64,000 bases of DNA from Struthio camelus (GCF_040807025.1 NC_090954.1:13409501-13473500); one strand, 5' to 3'. Shown: positions 45,201-57,402, numbered from the stretch's first letter. Program-made: numbers and translations. The notes: generated from the sequence alone by a model not told the origin.

Positions 45201-48200
45201 CCTTGCACAACCCGTAACAGATCCTGCTGGCTGCCAATCCAGAGGGACAGACCTTATGTCTCCAGCGCAAGATGTCATGGCCACAAGGAGCCCTGCTGGG
45301 AGGAGATCGCCTCCCCAGAGAGGGACGTGCAGGGGAACAGGGGACACCGCCTGGAAAGAAGCTCTGCAGGGCTGGGAGATGCAACGCTGCCGAAGCGCTG
45401 CTGTGGATCCCCACCTCGCCCCGCTGCCTCCCACGGCTCAGCACCGCGCCAGGCCCACGGGGTGGGCAGAGGGAGCGTAGACACGGGCGCAGCTCACTTA
45501 AACACGCGTAAAAGCAACTCAGCCCTCTTCTCCTGCCGTGGTCGGTGCGCAGACCAGCTCACCCTGCCCTTTGCCCGGGGGTGCCCCCGGTGCCCACCCC
45601 CATACGCCCCCAGCCCCTGCACCCACCGCGCACCCCCCGTCTCCTGCACCCTCCTGCACCCCCAGCCCTTCCGGGCGTCCAGCCCCTGCTCCCCCAGCCC
45701 CCTGCAGCCCCCGCTGCCTCTGCACCCCCTGGTCCCGGCACCGGCACCCCCTGCCCCCAGCTCCCTCCAGCCCCCTCGGCCCCCTGCACCCCCGCCCCGG
45801 GATCAGCCGCTGCCTCCCGGGCCCGAGCGCCGGCCCTACCCGCGGTGCCGGTGCCGGTGCCGGTGCCGGTGCGGCCGCCGCCCCTCGCAGCCCGACTGCA
45901 CCGGGGGAGGAGGCGGCGGGCAGGAAAGTTGCGGCAGCTCCGCCCTCGGAGCGGGCCGGGGGGGGCGGCGGGCGGGGGCCGGGCCGGGGGGGCCGCGGCC
46001 GCGGGGATGCGGTGCCGGGCGGCCCGGGGGGGCCGTCCGTGCCCGTGTCCGGCCCGGCCCGGGGTCATGGCACGGCCCGGGGGCACGGCACGGCACGGCC
46101 CGGAACAGCACGGCCCGGGACCGGACGGGACAGGACGGGACGGGACGGACCCCCAGGGGCACGGGCAGCCCTACCGCCACCGCGGGTCCCCGCACCGCAT
46201 CTGCCCCACCGTTCCCTGTCCCCAGCTGGGTCTGCCCCGAGCCCTCTACAGACGTGACAGCAACCCTGCACATCCTCTGTAGCCCAGCCCTGTGCATCCC
46301 CCTTATCCCCTCCCTGTGCATCCCCCTTACCCCAGTCCTGCGCATCCCCCTTATCCCTTCCCTGCACATCCCCCTTACCCCAGCCCTGCACATCCCCCTT
46401 ACCCCAGTCCTGCGCATCCCCCTTATCCCCTCCCTGTGCATCCCCCTTACCCCAGCCCTGCACATCCCCCTTATCCCCTCCCTGCGTGTCCTCCTTTCCC
46501 CAGCCCTTCTGTGGACCTGCAGTATGTCACATTTCAGACATGAGGAGGGTTCAGGCCCTCCCATTGCAGCTGATTTTCCCAGGGCCTGAAAAGTTGTGAC
46601 ACTAAGAGCTGGGAAAAAATCCAGCATTGATGTCACCCCGCTGTGCACCCCCCTGGGAAGAGCACTGAAACCCCTCTGGCAAGGGAGTTCCTGCTCCTGG
46701 TGAAGCGAGGACCACAGCTCTCGGGCCCTGCGCAAGAAGGGATGGCAAGTTACTCCCCAGGGAGCTAATGCTACCCTCCACCTCCACGAGGATGCTCTGG
46801 CTTTTAGGCCAGGAGCGTAGCAGGGAGAGACAGAGATTCATGGTTCCTGTGAGCGCTCCAACACGATGGCCACAGGGCAGGGAGACGGCTCCAGCCAGCG
46901 TGGTCGGCCGAACCCTACGCAAAGGCTCTGCGGCTCCTCACTTCCCACTGATGTACCTCTCGCAGGTGGGGTCAGCCTTGCCTCACCACTCTGCTCTTCC
47001 TGAGCCTGTCCGCACCACAGGATGAGCTCCTGGCTTTATTTTTTGAGTTCCTAATTTCCTTTCTTCCTACCAGTTTTTGCTTTTTTGTGCTTTTCTGGTT
47101 TTTAAGGGAGACTGGTGCTGCCTTGGCAGCCCCCAGGGAGCAAAACCTTCTGTTTATTTGCAGACCAGACAGAGAAACCAGTCCTGCCTCCTGCATCACC
47201 CAGCCGGTGCCTCTACCCTGGGCTCTCCATGCTCCCGAACCTGCCCCGAGAGGTGCCAAACAGTCCAGGATGCTGTGGCAGATATTTGTAGGGAGACAGC
47301 CTGGCCCCGAGCTGCCGGATGGGGCCCAAAGTGGCACCTGGGAACCACTCGTGTTGCAGACCCTGCCTGGCGGGTCTGTGTTGCTGTGGGGATGCTCCAG
47401 CCTGGCTCCCTGCCTTCGGGCCACCCCTGCGTGATGCCAGGTGGGCAGCAAGGCCCGAGTCCTGCTCCCAGCACTCAGGACCCTCTGCAACATCCTGCAC
47501 AGCAGCTCTGGAAAGTCTGACAGTCACGCAGGCAGCGGCTGGTGGTGATCTCACTTGGAGGAGGAGGAAACAGGACAGACAAACTCTTTCCAACAAACCT
47601 GTTGAGTTACTTTAAAATTCCAGGCTGGCAGCAGAACTGCTGGATCGTGGCGCAGGCTAGGAAAATGCTGAGCCTGGATACAGACAGCCCTGACCTTTCC
47701 TGCTGCAACTCTACCATCCTCAACGGAGAACGGTGAGAAATGGGAAGAGTATTTGGATCTGTCTGGTTTGCTTGCCGAGCCCTAAAGCACAATGACTGTA
47801 TAGGCAGAGAAGCTGCTAAAGCAGCATTTATCCAAAAAGCGTGTCTGAGATTTCCATCAGCCAGCCCTCGTCTGAGGGGCTGCTGGTTTTGAGGATGTTT
47901 GACATGTGAGACATCCCAAAAGGACAGATTTGCAGAGGGCAGATTCTGGAAACTAGGTTCATTCCTAGCACCTCCAGCTGAAGACAGCACTGCCCAGCTC
48001 GCCTGCCCATCCCACCCTTCCTGGCCTCAGCGCTCGCTCTGGGAAACCCGTGTTCAAAGTAAAGCAATAATAGCTGATAACTCATTCCCATCGGGAGGCA
48101 GTGACATACCTGCTTTGGCGGTATTTGGTGCCAGAGATAACAGCTGAGCAGGAACAAAATAGAAAGAGCAGTGAAAGAGGGGTTTAAAAATGGCTCCAGT

Positions 48201-49878
48201 GGCTGGAAGAGGGTGGGTCTAACTCTGCGGGAGCATCTCCCATGGGTGCCTGAGCGGGGCTGGGGCTGCAGGAGGGAGCTGGGGCTGAGCGGGTGTCGGA
48301 GCAGCTGCTGTCATGAGTCTCAGGGGGGTCCAAAGGACAGTCACAGCCAGAAAAGAAAGGCCTTTCTAGCTGCAAAACAGGGCTCCGAAACAAGGCAGTG
48401 TCAACGAGCATTGTAGGAAGTAGCAGCCTGAAATAAAGCACTTAATTTTTATACAAGGGCTCGAAATAGAGGTGGCTCGAAGCCAAATAACAAAAGCATC
48501 CATGCGAGCTCAAGCCTTCACCCAGCAGGACATCTCGGCCAGCCCCTCCCCTGACAGGTGCCGGTGTCCCAAAAAGTGCGCCGCAAGCGGGCCCTGCTCC
48601 CCCCTGCTTGGCAGCCCCGGCAAGGGTCCCGCGGGGCCGCAAGGCCATGGAGAGCGGGTGCTGCTGCCACCGCCAGGGCCGGGAAGTCCTTGCCTGGGCT
48701 GTGCCCGCTCGCGGTTCAGGAGAGGTCCCGGAGAGCGCGGGAACCCGCTCGCTGGCCTCCCACCTCCCTCCCAAGAAAAGCCACACATTCTTCCTTATTT
48801 TTAAGGCCACAGAGATCATCTCAAACTGAAAAAGTCCCAGCGGCTTGGCCGGGAGGCCAGGCCCTCCGAGCGGGTGGACAGGGTGCAGGGCTGTCCCAGC
48901 AGCCCTGCCTGCTCCTGCCCCGCGAAGAGCTGGGCTTTGCCACAGCCAGCAGGGCTGAGCGAGGGCAAAGCCCGGGCACAGGACGCTGCGGAGCACAGAA
49001 GGGTTTCGGAGCATAGGGGCAGGGAGGCACCAACGTTTGCTTACTTGCTTTCCTCGGCTGGCTGACGGGAGAGACAAGGACTCGTTTGATCTTCACCACT
49101 TTCCACTCTTGGCTTGGGTCAGCCACGGGGCCGGCTGCCGCGGGGGGCAGCTCTGAGCCGGGGCAGTTCCTCGGAGAGGCGAGCTCAGCCGCTGATGCCG
49201 GACCGCCGCTGTCGAGCCTGAGACCCAGCACGTCTCCATTGAGTCCGCCCGGCTCCCGCTGGGAGTGCTCGCTCCCTTTTCCACTCAACGGCTCAACCTT
49301 TTCTTCCTGCTCTCTTGGGTGGAAAGGGGAAACGTCCCTGAGCTGCTGGCACCTTTGCTCTCCGCTCTTCCCTTCCTCCTGCAAGTGTCCTTCTCCTGCA
49401 TCTGCCACGGCGGCCCCATAGGCACGTGAGTTTTGACTGGCTTTGCCGGGCGCGGGGCCGCCAGGCTGAGTTTGGAGACCCGGCTGCCGCAGCGTTGCCT
49501 TAAGCATCTCGCCCCTTTTCCTCAGTCTCTTTGGGGATGCTGCTCGGCGGCTCCCAAGAGCCAACCCGCTCCTCGCACCCCGAGGGCTGGTCCTCTCTGG
49601 AGTGGTCCCTAGGAGCGCATCCGCCGTCCCACAGGCAAAACGTGCAGGAGCCGGTCTTCATGAGTGGCTCCCGCCCGCCGGCAGGAGGACCGGGCGTGCT
49701 GCCGCGGGGCGGCCGGCAGAGAGGCACCGCGGGAGGCGGCGGCGGCGGCGGCGTGCTCAGGGGCTTCCTCGCCGCCCTGGCTATGGGAGAGCTGACCGGG
49801 GCTCCGTCACCAAGGAGCGTTTTCCAGGGATTTCTCTTTTGCACAAGCACAGGGGCAGATGGAGCAGCTGCCAGGAAC
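32528..49878 (-). CDS. SYNPO: Synaptopodin, long and short forms
   Basis: Proline-rich actin- and alpha-actinin-binding protein of podocyte foot processes and the dendritic spine apparatus. On the - strand the long form joins 49507-49045 (possible earlier start, see findings), 37032-35168 and 33298-32528, or 3099 nt and 1032 aa; every junction is AG/GT and in phase. The alternative end reads past 35168 to TAG 35140-35138. Conserved blocks are EWKVVK, SASLSEKELKEAKARSRRIV, VPLSVYLKEN, TARPFGIQA, SMFTFVEKPKLGPNPDLLDL, EEEPFALGAEAANF, ELFARRQSRMEKFIIEA, SPTMSLPPSWKY and STRNAGIEPQVWKPSF. Two PPxY motifs (PPPPTY, SPPAY) fit WW-domain binding. An internal ATG at 36772 (MEGDGG) matches the start of the mammalian short form. 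Transcription start sites are not resolved. Confidence 0.95.
33299..35137 (-). other. SYNPO: SYNPO alternative intron / short-form 3' UTR
   Basis: Removed in the long form (35167-33299) and retained in the short form. It contains a homopurine A-rich tract on the SYNPO strand (34998-35045). No canonical AATAAA on the - strand was seen inside, so where short-form transcripts end is unclear. Confidence 0.65.
35138..37032 (-). CDS. SYNPO: SYNPO central exon
   Basis: Acceptor CCTCTCCCCAG; begins with GT completing a split serine, then LCRSASLSEKELKEAKARSR. It can be spliced at CAG|GTGTGG (exon end 35168) or read to VWKPSFYYK and TAG 35138. Internal ATG 36772-36770 starts a 544-residue short form. 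It carries the PPPPTY and SPPAY motifs near 36245-36335 and MFTFVEKPK near 36105-36130. Confidence 0.96.
38585..39676. repeat. 26-bp minisatellite, 42 copies
   Basis: Units begin CCTCCTGCCTTCCCC and end CAG. From the first unit to the last is 1092 bp, exactly 42 x 26, so the array has no indels. Units vary mainly in the last 11 bases (ACCACCCTCAG, TGCACCCACAG, AGCACCCTCAG, TGCACCCTCAG). The SYNPO strand is G-rich. Confidence 0.97.
41469..41478 (-). promoter_or_regulatory. CArG-like / TATA-like element in SYNPO intron
   Basis: CTATATATGG on the + strand is one base from the SRF consensus CC(A/T)6GG, and on the - strand reads CCATATATAG, which also resembles a TATA box. It lies inside a GC-rich stretch 4.4 kb before the central exon. 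Function is inferred. Confidence 0.35.
45846..45872. repeat. GGTGCC hexamer run
   Basis: About five tandem GGTGCC units within the GC-rich 45.6-46.1 kb stretch. Confidence 0.9.
46080..46150. repeat. GC pentamer cluster
   Basis: Degenerate runs of GGCAC and then GGGAC/GGACA pentamers, just before the 24-bp array. Confidence 0.8.
46286..46505. repeat. 24-bp tandem array, about nine copies
   Basis: Units carry CATCCCCCTTA followed by CCCC(A/T)(G/C)(T/C)CCTG. The period is 24 bp, so any frame gives an 8-residue repeat such as HPPYPSPA. Confidence 0.93.
49045..49878 (-). CDS. SYNPO: SYNPO N-terminal exon with 5' UTR
   Basis: Acceptor TTTTGCTCAG at 49879 and donor GTAAGC at 49044. The frame that joins the next exon is open from ATG 49507-49505 (MLKATLRQPG) to RKA plus one base, and includes EWKVVK, equivalent to DWDVVK in the human protein. 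The first ATG of the exon, 49661-49659, is in another frame (MKTGSCTFCLWDGG) and ends at TAA 49502-49500, overlapping the MLK ATG. A (GGC)6 run lies in the non-coding part at 49735-49753. Confidence 0.8.
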
Positions 49879-50700
49879 CTGAGCAAAAGGAAGGGAGACC
49901 GTGAGCGTTGGGGCGCTTTGGGCACGCACTGATTTACGCCGGCCCAAGCCGGCAACAGACCGCTGGGTCCCAGCCTGATGCGAGCAAGTCCAGCCCCCGC
50001 CGCTCACCAAACCGCAAGGCAGGGCCCCGCGAGAAGCGCACGCTCTCTGGCAGCTCCTCTGGAAACCCCCCGCCTCGGCCCGGCAGCTCCCACGCCGCGG
50101 CGGCCACCACGAGCCCCCCGCTGGCGGCCACCGCGCGGGGGATCGGGGCGGGGTGCTGCGGGGGACCCCCCGGCCGCCGGTGCCGCGCGGCCCCGGGGCT
50201 CGCTCCTCTCCCTCGCCGGGGCTTGCGCTGGCGCAGCTGCTCCCCGCATCCACCTCGGGCGGGTTTCGGCGGGGAGCCGGCGCAGCCCCGAGCAGGGCTC
50301 GCCGCGTGACGCCAGCCAGCGGGAAATTCCTCGCATTCTGGCGTGGCGGCGCTGCCCTCCCTGCGCGGCAAAGCGCCCCGGGCCGGCCAGCGGGGGGTGC
50401 GGCCGGCCGGGATTCAGGGGCGAAGGGTGGCCAGCGAGGGGCCAGCGGGGCCAGCGGGGCCCGGGGCTGCGCCGTCGGCCCGGGGCCGGCGCACGGTCCC
50501 CGGCTCGGTTCGCGGTAGCGGCGCGGACGTGGCCGCGGAGGCGCAGCCCGCTTCGGAGGCCGGCGCTGGCACGCTGCGGGATGCTGTTCAAAAGGCGGGA
50601 GCGCTCGGGTGGCAAGGCTTGTTCGCCGCGCTGGGAAGGTCTCCAGAGGAGCTCCACCAGGCAGCAGGCTGGTTTTGCAGAGCAGCCCCTGCCTGAGCTG
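49879..50700 (-). promoter_or_regulatory. SYNPO: CpG-rich region upstream of the SYNPO N-terminal exon
   Basis: Dense CpG sequence directly before the exon acceptor. A donor-like TTG|GTGAGC (exon end 50008) could close a 5' UTR exon with a 129-nt intron. There is no TATA box. This is a candidate promoter and first exon, not proven. Confidence 0.4.
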
Positions 50701-53700
50701 GGGTCTGCTCAAGGTTAGCAGGAGCTCTGGCTCCCACCTCCATCCTGCTGGAGAGCAAAACTCGGGGCATCCAGCTAACAAAGCCGGGCTGTGTTTAACC
50801 ATTGAGTGACTCACGCGGCTCCAGGACAAGCGCAGGCAGAGTCACTTCCCTCGCCTTCTGCCGAGCACAAATGCTGTCGAATGATGAATGTGCACAACAA
50901 CCCAGCCAAGAGGGACGGTATCAGATAGGAGAGGGATAGATCATCGCTCGCGGGGCAGGATACGGGTTACAGTGCATGTGGCAGGGAAATTCCTGTGCAA
51001 TGAGTCCACTGGAGCCGCTCAGCACAGCAAAGCCGAGTCCCGCTTGTCTGCTGTGTCATTGCGAGGCCTGTTCTCAGCGAAGCGGCACCCAGCCTGCAGG
51101 GTTGCTGCTATTTTCGCTGCTGCGGCCGCGCGGCCCTGCCGCCCGCCCCGGCTCTCGCTGGCGGCTGGCAGACCCCCGACTCCCTGCCCCGCAGAGCCCG
51201 CGGGCTGAGCCGCTCGTCGCAAACGGCCCGCGATGGGCTTGCCAGCTGCCGCACAGATGGCGAGAAAAGCGGTTTGGCTTGACCCCCAAAAACACCCTAC
51301 ATTTTTGCAAGATTTTTCAGTGAAATGAGAGAACATTGCTTCAGGTTAATGCAGCATGTTTAATTCAGCCTGGCACATCCTCTGCAGTTTCGTCTGAGGC
51401 CCGCTCGGCTCAGCCACGTAAACTTGCCTGTTCTTAGTTAGAAATTTCTCATTAGAAATAAAGGCAGGCTGAAAGCCGACTTTGCAAGCTCCGCTGCGAG
51501 GACGTCAAACAGACACCTGGGCATCTCCCAAACGAAACACTGCGTTTTTCAAAGTGCCTGAAGGAAATCTTCTGCCATTTCTGAAAGCCTTCCTCCTGCT
51601 TCACTCTGCCTGCAATTATTCAACACAGATTTGCAAGGAGATTTTGGGGGACACATTTCAGTGTTTCTCGGTAAAAAGAGACTCTCGCTCTGCTCTTTAC
51701 GTAATTCAGAGCCCTGGTAGTTGCGAGGAGCCACCTACATCTTTCCTTAGAAACCTGGCAAGTTGTCGGAGCTGGCTTATCTCAAACGAGGACAAAGAGA
51801 AAGTTTCCTAAAATAACCACATGCGCCGCCTCGGTCAGAAGATTTCCTCTCCGAGCCACTCTGCCGGCGCAGCCCCGTCCCCCCGCTGCCAGCCTGCGCC
51901 CACATCCTTCAGGAGAAGGTGTCCCAGGCGCATGGCTCCGACAGGCGGTACGGGGATGATCCGTGCCCTCCCGTCCTACACTTTGACAGTTTGCTGGGAG
52001 AGCCCACAGCGCTTTGAAAAAAAATCTTCCTTCCAGGCCTCCCGCTTCCTTTTTCGGAGCACTTTTCTGCAGCTTGGCCCCTCCGGGGGATGGAGCTCCC
52101 ACATCCCCGGGGATCCCCGGGCAAACCTCTCGCGCGGCGAGATCCGGGGAGGAGCAGGGCTTGGCGGAGCCTGCGGAGACAGGTCTGCCCACGCTGCCCC
52201 ATCGCGCAGTCACGCGCCCCCGGGGCAAACCTGCCTCGCTTTGGGCAAAGCACCACACTAGGGAGCAAGGGATGCGCCGAGCAGCCGGCTCGAGTCGGAC
52301 GCTCACACCAAGCTCACGCCCAAAGTCAGCAGGAGGTTTTGAGAAGCGCTGGGTGGCTGCGGTCCCCTGGCAGGACAGGACCTGCCCCGGGGCGCTGTGC
52401 CCGGCCCTGGCCCTGGCACCCGGCTGGCTGCGGGGAGACACCTTGCGCTCCCCGGCAGCAGCGCGCCGCAGCGAGTCCCTGCAAGAAGAGCCCGTAGCAT
52501 TTCTAAGAAATGTGCACGCTGCGAAATGGTGCCAAGGGAGGGAAGAGTGGAAAAAAAAAAAAAGGGAAAGAAAGAAAAACACAACCCTACATTCACCAAG
52601 TGCTGAAATCTGGTGGCAGGAAGACCTTTTGCTCTCTGCTCTCTTTCCCTGCCTGCTCGCCTCTGTCTGATGTACAGCAAATCTCCCCCCTCCACCTCTC
52701 GCCTGCCTTTTTCACAACCTGCCATTCCCCCCCCCCCGAAAAAGGAAAACTAAAGTTAACTTTCCACCTCCCACACAAATATTTTTGGCAGGCGTTGCAG
52801 GCACGCAGGCTGCCAATCCTGGGGATCCAGAGCCTGCAGAAAACCTTCCTCCCCTCTCCATCTGCCCGCGGCTGCCCCCAGCGCCGCAGCCCCGGCCGGG
52901 ACGGGCCCGCCGGAAGGGTCCCCGGGGACGGCGGCGGGGACCTGGCCCGGCCCTCTCGGAGCCAAAGAGGACAGCGAGGCACGGTGGGGCGCCCCCGGCC
53001 AGCGTTTGGGAGCGCGGCTGAAACCCAAAGCAGGGCCACTCGCACGGAGCCCAGGCTCTGTCCGTGGCGCCCGGTGTCCGGACGGACGGACGGACGCGTT
53101 GCTGCCCTCCGCTCGGTTTCCAGCGCGTGTAAGCGCGCGCGCGTGGGCAGGGCGGCGGGGAGCGAAGGGGCACGAAAGCTCGGCGCGGGCGCTGCGGGCC
53201 GGCGAGGCCGGGGGCTCTCGGGTTTCCCCCCAGGTCACGCAGCGGGTCGCTGTCACTCACAAAGGACCCTGCTGCCCAGACTTCCAGTCCCCAGCTCCAG
53301 TCACAAGATCGGCTCCTTCCCTTTCCAAAATAGACCAGCCGCAACATATACACGGGCGGGGGGGGGGATTTTTACACCTTTGCTGTGCCAGCAACTGAAT
53401 GTCCCCGGCAGGGGACTTGGCAGAGCCTCCCGGCAGCCTGTCCCGCGCTCTTGCCAAAACCGTGAATCCCCCAGGTCCGGCCCGGGCAGAGGCACCGGGA
53501 GCTGCTCCTGCCACTGCTCCCGCAGCCGGCAGCCCCCTCGCGCCGCGGGGCCGTGCAGGTGAGCGGCCCCCTCGGCCCCGTCCCGCCGGGGCGCCGGCGG
53601 CACCCCCCGAGGGCGCCCGCGGCACCCCCCGAGGGCGCCCGCGCTCCTGTAAGGCAGCTGCTTCTGCAGCTGATACGGGAGACGCCACCGCGGTGTAGCT

Positions 53701-56700
53701 GTCACCGAGCGGCGTTTGGAGCCTGGCCTGGGCCACCCTGTGCCCGGCCGCTCTCACCTCCGTTGCGATCCAGTATCAGGCGCCCGGCTGCCCGGGGACC
53801 TCGCCGGCGCTTGCTGGTGAGCCGCCGGCTGCGGGGAGGCGCTGCACACCCCGCCTGCGCGCCCGACCGGGGCCCGGGCCCCTTTCTAGATGGAGGACCC
53901 CGTGGCCAAGCCCTCGGCCCCCCGGTCACACCAGCTCACACCCGGAGAGCCTCCGCAGGACGGCGGGACGGCGTCGAGGGGAGGCCAGGGTGCCCCCGCA
54001 GCGTGGCAAGCCCCCACCGCCCTCCGCGCCGCCCCGGCTCCTCCCGGCAAGGCAGAGGCCGAAGGGTGCCAGCGCTGCCCCGCTCTCCCCGGCATCGCCC
54101 TCGCTCCCTGCAGCCACGGGGCCGCGGCAGGGCCGGCCTCGGCGGGCTGCTGCGCCCTCGGGAGAACAAAGGCCTTTTGCAGCCTGGATTTACTACCTTG
54201 AAGGAAACCGGGGGTGGAAAAAAACGACGCTGGTGCCGGAGGGGGCTTTCTGGTTAAGCGGAGGAACCGATGCAAGGAAACGGGAGGGCAGGGGCGTCCT
54301 GCACACACACCTGAGCCGTGCTTTCCCCTCCCTCCTCCACCCCACGCCAAAAGCAGGGGCTGGTTTGCAGCCCTTCGCGCCGCTGCCCGTTTCTCCATCT
54401 GTCCCCCAGGCGCTTGGCTTGTCCCTGCGCCTCGCGGATGCCGCTCAGGAAAGAGCAAAGGCGATGCCCTGCGCGACCCACCTTTCTGCTGGCAAGCGCC
54501 GAGGGGGCTGAGGAGCAGCTGGGGTGGAGGACGGGCCTGGGGGAAGGAGGCTGGGCCCCGCACGCGGGCTCCCGGGCGGGCAGCCGCTGCTGCCGGGGCT
54601 GGGCTGCGGCCGCCCGCCTGGCCGGGCTGAACCGCGTTGGCTAGCCCGACACAGACGCCTTTTCATGGAGCCGCTCCGCTTCAGCGGGGCTGCGCTGAGC
54701 CCGGCCAGGCCTTCGGGCTGGGTCTAGAGGTCCGTCCACCCTCACGTCCTCCCTCTCGGGGCCGCCTGCACCGGCGGCCGCAGCCGGACCATCGCCTTGG
54801 CGCCACGCGCGGGGCAGCGGCTTGCCCGAGCCCGGGCTGCGCGCTGCTGCTGCAAGGAGCAGCCACACGTGGCAGGTCCCAGCCTGTCCCTTCCTTTGCT
54901 TATCTTGGACCCAGCAAGGACAGAGCTAACTGTTGGCTTTATCTCCAGTGTTTCCCGGATGTGAGGACAGCCGGAGCCCCACGCCAGCTGTGGAAATTAC
55001 CCTGGGGCTTCGCAGTGCACATTTGGGGTGTGAAGCACCAGGTTTGCTCAGCCTCGGAGACCTCAGGTCTCAGGTGCTGCCGGGGTGGGGTGCCCTAGGG
55101 ACCCAGGGCCACCGCCACTGCTTGTGGGGACAGGGACCATCAGCTGGAGCTGAGGAGGAAATTGCAGCTCAGCCTTTCGAGGCTGGAGTGAAGCAGAAGA
55201 GGTGAAACAGCTGCGGACCAAGAAGGTCTTAAACTCCCAAGATCCAGGTTCTTGGAGCGAGGTGTCCACATTCCTGGAGCAACCCGGCGCTGCCAAAGCG
55301 GGATGCGAGGAGGAAACCCGAGGTGGCCTCTGCCTCGTAGCTGGGGACTGCGTGAGCACGGGGAGCCCCGAGAGCTCGAACCCGAGCAGGACGGGCTTCG
55401 CCACCAGCTCGTCGGGGCGAGTCCACTGGCTACGGCGCTGCCTCGCTTGCCCGCATGGGGAGGTGTCACCTGCAGCCCCGCTCTCCCGCCGGCTGGCGGG
55501 GGGGGGGGACGGGGCTGAGCAGTGACTCACCGGCGCACGGGTACAGCCCGTGGCAAACGAGGCGGGGAGAGCCAGCCTTGCTGCTATAAAACCGCCACGT
55601 GGCTTGGTGCTGATTTACCGACAGCCGGGCAGGGCTCGATCTCGCTCTCCCAGCCCTTGGGATGCTCAGGTCCAAGCTGAAGAGCAGCGCCGCAGGTCCC
55701 AGCCCCGCTCGGGGGAGGCGGCGCGGGGATGCTCGGGCCGGGGGGTGCTCCAGCGACCTGGCCGTCCCAGCACGGCTGCCCGCTCGCCTGGGACTGCCGC
55801 GCCGCGCTCCCTTTCCCTGCGAAGCAGAGCCGAGCCACGCCGGAGCGAGCTGGCTTTGAACGGCACGGGAAGAGCCAGCGTCCGGCCACGCCGCTTCGCC
55901 CGCCCCGGGCTGCGGGGTGCCAGGCAGCCCCCGCACCGAAGCGGCACCCGCCGTCGAGCCACCGGCTCGCAGGCGCATCCGATCCCACACCCAGATTTCT
56001 CAGCAGAGATCTGACAGCAGATGCCGGAGGGAGGCCTGGCACGACTGAGCCTTCACGACTTTCCCAAGCGAAGCTGCCGAACATTTGCTGGGGGGGGGGG
56101 GGGGATGACGAATGCTAGCTAATTAAACAAAATCCCACTCGCCGCAGCAACGAGCAGAGCACAGTTGGGGCTGGGCTACGCTGGGCCGTTGGGGATCTTG
56201 TTGCTGGTTTTGCCGCTCGGTGCGTTGCCTGCTCGCAGCGCTCTCCAGGCAGGGACAGAAAGCCGTCTGGGCGAGGAGCGCAGAGCATCCTCCCCGCGGC
56301 GGGAGTTAAGGCTCCTCTTGCAGCCGCCTTGGCCCCGGGGAGCGCAGCCGCCCATGGCAGACACAAATCACGACCCATTAGCTAAGGCAGAGAAACCCAC
56401 AGGCGCCTGAAAAGCCAGTTTAAACAGCCCCAGCGAATCCAGAGCTGCTGGAACGGGGATCTGGCTGACGCCCCCAGACGGGCCCCTCTCTGCTGCAGCC
56501 CCCACGCCCCGCGGGGCGACCCGGGGGTCCAGGAGAGCTTTCCCAGGCGCCTCCCTCCTCTCCGTCCCCCAGAGGCTGCTGCTCCCGGCTGGCGGAGGAG
56601 GGCGGCCACCAACCAAAGGCAGCAGCCGCGCCGGGAGCAGGTGTCCCCAAGCCCCTCCGCACGCTCCCTCGCCCCCCGTGCAGGGAGGAGGTGGGAGATG

Positions 56701-57402
56701 CCATGGTTCTGGGAGAGCTAAAGCCGCTTCCCCCCAACCAGCTCCGGCTGGGGAGCTCCGGCGCTGAGGCTCGGCGGAGAGACCCCCGGGACCTGCCGCC
56801 CCGGCCGGGGCTCACCGCGTGGCAGACGGGACGGACGCCAGCGGACGCGCGGAGGCACGCGCAGCCAAGCCCGAGATGGCCAGGTCCAGGCAAAAGTGGC
56901 CCAGGAGAAGGCAGGGATTTGCAGCACCCGGGTGGAGGACGTGGCCCCTCCGAGCCCCGCGGGCAGCGCTGGGGACGGTCTGGGAGAAACAAGAAGCGTC
57001 ACAGGGGGATGTTTGCTTTCCAGCCCAGGGAAGCAGCCAACCCCCAGCGCGTGCCCCGTCTCGGGCCTCGGCCCTGGCGCCGCGGCGGGCTGGTGGCCTT
57101 GGGACAAGGGTTCGCTCCCGTCGCGCTCCCGCGGCTGCGAGCCCGCCGGGGAAGGGCTGGGGCCAGGCGAGCCGGGGAGAGCCGGCGCAGCGCAGGAGAG
57201 CAGCCCTGCCGCTCGCCCGGGCGCCCCTGCTCCGGCGCGGCTCGGCTGGCCTCCAGCGGGGCACAGCCGGCAGCCGTCGCGCCGCCGAGGCGTCCGCACG
57301 CGGTGGGAGACGGCCAGGAGGTGCGTGGGCTGGGGGCTGCAGCAGTGCAGGCAGAGCGCAACTGGGAGGCGTTTTAGGATGGTGCCGTGCGTGTGAGAAG
57401 GA

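Larger units (their letters stand above)
37033..49044 (-). other. SYNPO 12-kb intron
   Basis: Very GC-rich around 40.0-40.8 kb and 45.6-46.1 kb, more balanced at 42-44.7 kb and 46.6-48.5 kb. It holds the 26-bp array (38585-39676), a CArG/TATA-like element (41469-41478), GGTGCC hexamers (45846-45872), GGGAC/GGCAC pentamers (46080-46150) and a 24-bp array (46286-46505). No other coding gene is supported. Confidence 0.75.

Noticed and set aside
45153-46589. A 478-codon proline-rich open frame on the + strand
   Set aside because: GC-rich sequence plus the 24-bp array in the SYNPO intron, antisense to SYNPO. No recognisable domain.
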